Assembly: GCA_031549115.1 (NCBI GenBank)
Contig: JAVBQJ010000009.1
Coordinates: 1 to 19,094, forward strand
Reading direction: 5' to 3'
DNA: 19,094 nt
DNA from: JAVBQJ01 sp031549115
GTDB taxonomy: Bacteria > Verrucomicrobiota > Lentisphaeria > Victivallales > Victivallaceae
Both the position numbers and the translations under genes were made by a program. Position 1 is the first letter of the stretch. Every line of letters starts with the position of its first letter. The notes beneath the pieces are model-generated. The model ran no database searches, was not told the origin of the DNA, and saw nothing but the letters and a program-made list of their open reading frames with translations. Positions 16,182 through 19,094 of the stretch are shown here, in pieces.

Positions 16182-16460
16182 AAAATAGAGCCGCGCAGCG
16201 GCGGTCTGCCCTCCGTCATACGGAGGCACCGGTCCAGCAGGTGAATTCTGCTGGTCGCCGATGGCGCCGCAGGCGCCCAAAAGAGGCGAAACGTACAGCA
16301 AGCGAGCCGGGAGGCGAGCGGAAGCCACCCGAGGGAGCGATGGTGGAGGTAAAACTGGAAGCGTGAGCGACAGTTTAACCTCCACATAGAGCGAACGAGG
16401 CGCCGCACCGGCGGCGAAAAATAGACGACAAAGCGCCGCGCCGGCGGCGAAAAATAGACC
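16182..16460 (+). repeat. Structured intergenic repeat, copy 5, with duplicated right end
   Basis: This copy keeps the CTCCGT/ACGGAG and CCAGCAG/CTGCTGG stems, but its long stem (16344-16384) has wholly different arms, TGGAGGTAAAACTG and CAGTTTAACCTCCA, complementary except for one position, around the same loop GAAGCGTGAGCGA. The third stem is GGCGCC-GCA-GGCGCC. The right terminal hairpin with GCGGCGAAAAATAGAC occurs twice in tandem, ending at 16426 and about 16460. Confidence 0.9.
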
Positions 16461-16640
16461 GATGGAGTATGTCGACAACGGAGGTGAGGCCAATGTGCGC
16501 ATGACAACGGACGACAACGGACTGCTACGGACAACAACGGACACGGCTGTATGGCACGCCATACCGCTGTCCGTGGCGCGCCACCGATGGTGAGTGTGTG
16601 GTGGGCGGTTGGCTCGACAGGATTTGGAGGCGGGCGCGGG
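16461..16640. other. Spacer between inverted repeat copies, with degenerate ACAACGGAC repeats
   Basis: No gene is supported. Between 16472 and 16546 the motif ACAACGGA(C) or a close variant occurs about five times at irregular spacing. It runs into an imperfect hairpin (ACGGACA...TGTATGGC / GCCATAC...TGTCCGT, about 16536-16574). The last 20-30 bases before copy 6 look like a degraded right terminus of the element (GCGCCCGCCTCC on the minus strand). Confidence 0.45.
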
Positions 16641-16853
16641 GCCTCGTCCGCTCCGTGCGGACATTGACCGTCGCTTACGCATCCGGTCAATGTCCACCAT
16701 CGCTCCCTCGGGCGGAAGCGCTCGCCAGCGGGCTCGCTTCCCTGGATTTCGCCCCTTTTGAGGCGCTGCGCGCCTGGGGCGACCAGCGTATTCGCCGCTG
16801 GACCGCGCCTCCGTATGACGGAGTGCAGACCGCCGCTGCGCGGCTCTATTTTA
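16641..16853 (-). repeat. Structured intergenic repeat, copy 6, inverted
   Basis: This is the only copy not oriented with a gene ending next to its A-rich side: that side faces the start codon of the next plus-strand gene 30 bp away. The long stem (16659-16695) has arms GGACATTGACCG and CGGTCAATGTCC, a perfect 12-bp match sharing almost nothing with other copies. Its loop is GATGCGTAAGCGA, so the apex becomes GC-GTAA-GC. Other stems match copies 2 and 4. The right terminus is decayed. In the plus direction its left hairpin plus TCTATTTTAG could terminate transcription just before the gene. Confidence 0.88.
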
Positions 16854-16882
16854 GATAAATACATTTTTATGGGGAGAGAATC

Positions 16883-18634
16883 ATGATCAAGATTTGGCGC
16901 AGTCCGTTCAGTGCGTTCGGCGTGAACGGGCGCAATCAGAACGATCTCGCGGATGAAACCGTCCGCGCCGAACGCGCTTACACCGACGAAGTCCTTGCCG
17001 GTATCGCCGCCAGCGGCTTCAACGGCATCTGGGTCCACGGCCTGCTGCACCACCTGGTGCCCACCCCGGAGTTTCCCGAATTCGGCCTCCACGCCGATGT
17101 CCATCAGGAGAAGATGAATCAACTCATCGAACGCGCCGCCCGTCACCGGCTCAAGGTCTATATCTACATGCAGCCGCCGCGCGCGATTCCGGTCGAAGAC
17201 GAAGCCTTCTGGAACAACCATGCCGATATCGGCGGCCAGGAGGAGGAACTCCCCGGCGACGACGACACCTCGCTATTCAAGGTGCGCGCCTTGTGCACCT
17301 CGACCCCGCGGGTCAAACAGTATCTGCGCTGCGCTGCCGCCGCCCTGGCGCAGGCTCTCCCCGCGCTCGGCGGCGTGATCATGATCACCGCCAGCGAATA
17401 CCCGGCGCACTGCTATTCGCGCCGCGGCCGCATCCTCGGCGCCGCCGGCGAAGCCATCGAAGCGCCGATCGAATGCCCCCGCTGCGCCGCCCGTCCCGCC
17501 CCCGAAGTGATCGCCGAAGTCGTGACCCTGATCCGCGACGGCATCAAAGGAACGGCGCCGGAGATGGCGGTGATCGCCTGGAACTGGTCGTGGACCTTTT
17601 TCACCGAAATGCCGTGCCGCGAAGTCATCGACCGGCTGCCGAAGGATGTCCATGTCATGGCCGACTTCGAACGCGGCGGCTGGCGGGTCAACCCCGACGG
17701 GCGCAGACTGTGGATCGATGAGTATTCGATCGGCTTTGCCGGCCCTTCGGCGCAATTTCTGGCGACGCTGGAGGCGACGCGGGAACGCGGCGTGCAACTG
17801 ATGGCCAAACTCCAATTCGGCGCCACCCACGAGCTGGCGACCATGCCGAATTTGCCGGCGCTGGGCAATCTGTTCATCAAAGCCGATTTTCTGCGCAAAA
17901 ATCATCTGGCCGGCTTCATGGGCTGCTGGAATTTCGGCAATATGCTGAGCGCCAACACCGCCGGTTTCAATTATTTCCTGTCCGATGCCGCCCCCGATGA
18001 CTGCAATGAGGCGCTTGAAACCTTCGCCGCCGGCTACTTCCCCGGCTGCCGGCCGATGCCGGTGCGGGAAGCGTGGCTCAAATTCGGCGAGGCGCTGCAG
18101 TATTACCCGTTCGGCATCCCCTACTTGTACATGGGACCGACCAACTTCGCCTTGGGTTACCTGTCGCACCCGGCGCCGTTGAACGGCAAATCCGCCGGGC
18201 GTTCGTGGCTGGACGACGAACGCGGCGACGACTTGAAAGAGTGCCTGACCGATTTCACCGTCGATGAAATCATCTCCGGCTTCGACCGCCTCGCCGCCGT
18301 CTGGCACGAAGGCGTGGCATTGCTCCGGCGCGGCCTCGAAGGCGCCGACGGCCCGCACCGCCGCGAAGAGCTGGCCAATGCTGCCGTCTGCGGCGCGGTG
18401 TTCGAGAGCACCGCCAATCTGTTCAAGTTCTACCGGCTCCGGTTGCAATGGAGCGACGCGCACCTGGCCGAATACCGCGCCGTCGCCGCCGCCGAGCTTG
18501 CCCGTCTGCGCGATATTCTCCCTTATCTGGAGCGGGATAAGCGCCTCGGTTTTCATTCCGAAGCCCATGCGTACATGTTCGATGCCGAACGGGTCCGCGC
18601 CAAAATCGCCGCTTTGGAGGGTCAGCTGCAATAA
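16883..18634 (+). CDS. Putative TIM-barrel glycoside hydrolase, GH20-like, family uncertain
   Basis: The 583-residue protein has features of a sugar-acting barrel. An early strand-helix unit reads GFNGIWVHGLLHHLVP (about 46-61). LKVYIYMQPPRAIP follows near 92. ITASEYPAHCYSRR near 172-185 has an acidic residue at the end of a strand. Next come IECPRCAARPAPEVIAEV with a C-x-x-C pair, then VIAWNWSW and MGCWNFGN. The CPRC...EVIAEV pattern followed by a W-rich strand is one I associate with uncharacterised GH20-like proteins of Lentisphaerae and Planctomycetes; this is recall, not a search. The C-terminal 150 residues are helical. No signal peptide is visible. Start: GGGGAGAG with the ATG four bases on. 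It may be cotranscribed with the genes upstream, although two repeat copies lie between. Confidence 0.65.
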   Translation: MIKIWRSPFSAFGVNGRNQNDLADETVRAERAYTDEVLAGIAASGFNGIWVHGLLHHLVPTPEFPEFGLHADVHQEKMNQLIERAARHRLKVYIYMQPPRAIPVEDEAFWNNHADIGGQEEELPGDDDTSLFKVRALCTSTPRVKQYLRCAAAALAQALPALGGVIMITASEYPAHCYSRRGRILGAAGEAIEAPIECPRCAARPAPEVIAEVVTLIRDGIKGTAPEMAVIAWNWSWTFFTEMPCREVIDRLPKDVHVMADFERGGWRVNPDGRRLWIDEYSIGFAGPSAQFLATLEATRERGVQLMAKLQFGATHELATMPNLPALGNLFIKADFLRKNHLAGFMGCWNFGNMLSANTAGFNYFLSDAAPDDCNEALETFAAGYFPGCRPMPVREAWLKFGEALQYYPFGIPYLYMGPTNFALGYLSHPAPLNGKSAGRSWLDDERGDDLKECLTDFTVDEIISGFDRLAAVWHEGVALLRRGLEGADGPHRREELANAAVCGAVFESTANLFKFYRLRLQWSDAHLAEYRAVAAAELARLRDILPYLERDKRLGFHSEAHAYMFDAERVRAKIAALEGQLQ

Positions 18635-18680
18635 GCGATTACATTTTGTTCGGCAATAAAAAAAATTCTTAAAAAATAAT

Positions 18681-18923
18681 AAAATAGAGCCGCGAAGCGG
18701 CGGTTCTGCACTCCGTCATACGGAGGCGCGGTCCAGCGCGCGAACAGCGCTGGTCGCCCCAGGCGGCAAAGCCGCCTCGGAAGGGGCGAAATCCTAAGGA
18801 AGGATCGCCTCCCGGCGATCCGGAGCTACCCGAGGAAGCGATGGTGTAGATTGGATTGGAAGCGTGAGCGACAATCCAATCTATACACGGAGCGGACTCT
18901 GGCGCCGCACCTGCGGCGAATAA
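18681..18923 (+). repeat. Structured intergenic repeat, copy 7
   Basis: Starts 46 bp behind the preceding stop codon after an A/T-rich tract. The second stem is CCAGCGC/GCGCTGG, a third compensated variant; the third is CGCCCC/GGGGCG enclosing AGGCGGC-AAA-GCCGCCT; the fourth is GGATCGCC/GGCGATCC as in copy 1. The long stem is at 18845-18885 (arm TGTAGATTGGATTG, one mismatch, apex GC-GTGA-GC). The right end is CGCCGC-ACCT-GCGGCG followed by AATAAGG. Confidence 0.9.
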
Positions 18924-19094
18924 GGTTGACACGACACTAGTGTCGTGTCAACGCCAAATTTGCAGCAAGACAGCTTCATTTTGCGCAGAGCCGCGGTGGG
19001 CCGGTTCTGCCCGTCGCTGCGGCCAGAGGCCCAATCAACGGCCCACGGCGGGAAGTGCCAAAGAGCTGCCGCGGAGCGGGTGCGGTCAGCCGGT
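18924..19094. other. Window end: perfect palindrome and GC-rich fold, no gene assigned
   Basis: Two bases after repeat copy 7 a perfect 26-bp palindrome (18926-18951, centre ACACTAGTGT, ends TTGAC/GTCAA) occurs. Further on, CCGCGGTGGGCCG (18991-19003) pairs with CGGCCCACGGCGG (19039-19051) with one mismatch. A minus-strand frame is open from the window edge to a stop at 18881 (about 70 codons), but it runs through the palindrome and into the repeat, so I do not call it a gene. It could be the edge of another mobile or repeated element. Confidence 0.5.

Noticed and set aside
15749..17221. Minus-strand 490-codon frame across repeats 5 and 6
   Set aside because: It runs through two repeat copies, a spacer and parts of two genes on the other strand; no domain is recognisable.
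3923..18923. CRISPR-like array
   Set aside because: The repeats are 215-280 bp, dispersed, in both orientations and separated by genes; no cas genes are present.
18881..19093. Partial minus-strand gene entering from the right edge
   Set aside because: The frame passes through a perfect palindrome and ends in repeat copy 7; no start, no motif, and too short to judge.

Overview
The window is a GC-rich stretch of a Gram-negative bacterium that best fits the Lentisphaerota (Victivallis-like); this is inference from gene content, because no rRNA or tRNA is present. The signs are a stand-alone pseudopilin-like protein with an H-x9-DG tail, a GntR-HTH/LacI-type sugar regulator, a DUF6786-like protein, several unusual glycoside hydrolases and a secreted GH123-like enzyme with a CBM9-like tail. 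The DNA looks like a carbohydrate-scavenging region with one central metabolism gene (pyruvate:ferredoxin oxidoreductase) set into it.

Layout. 1-122: a low-complexity edge with a 59-base C run, probably an assembly or sequencing artefact. 123-9351, minus strand: a secreted GH123/DUF6067-like glycosidase, a pseudopilin-like protein with a clear sigma70 promoter, nifJ with a textbook terminator, and a small lipoprotein. 9759-10808, minus strand: the GntR/LacI-type regulator. It diverges from a plus-strand series at 11068-18634: DUF6786-like protein, polysaccharide deacetylase, M24 peptidase homologue lacking key metal ligands, (alpha/alpha)6-barrel glycoside hydrolase, and a GH20-like TIM-barrel protein. 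The 259-bp divergent region holds a consensus-like promoter and several short palindromes. The simplest model is that the regulator senses a sugar and controls the plus-strand genes, whose products trim and deacetylate a glycan; pyruvate made from it could feed NifJ. The substrate is unknown.

The most interesting content is between the genes. Seven copies of one intergenic element of about 215-280 bp (3923-4156, 9434-9680, 12106-12348, 13288-13514, 16182-16460, 16641-16853, 18681-18923) occupy roughly 9% of the window. Each copy is a string of stem-loops from an A-rich AAAATAGAGCCGCG end to a GCGGCGAAAAATAGAC-type end. In six of seven copies the A-rich end lies 11-79 bp behind a stop codon and in the same orientation as that gene. 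Stem arms differ between copies but stay complementary, including complete replacement of a 12-14 bp arm pair in two copies. The apical loop of that stem reads GC-GTGA-GC, or GC-GTAA-GC in one copy, both GNRA-type tetraloops. This pattern argues for selection on an RNA (or single-stranded DNA) fold rather than on primary sequence. I do not recognise the family. The right edge of the window holds a perfect 26-bp palindrome abutting the last copy.
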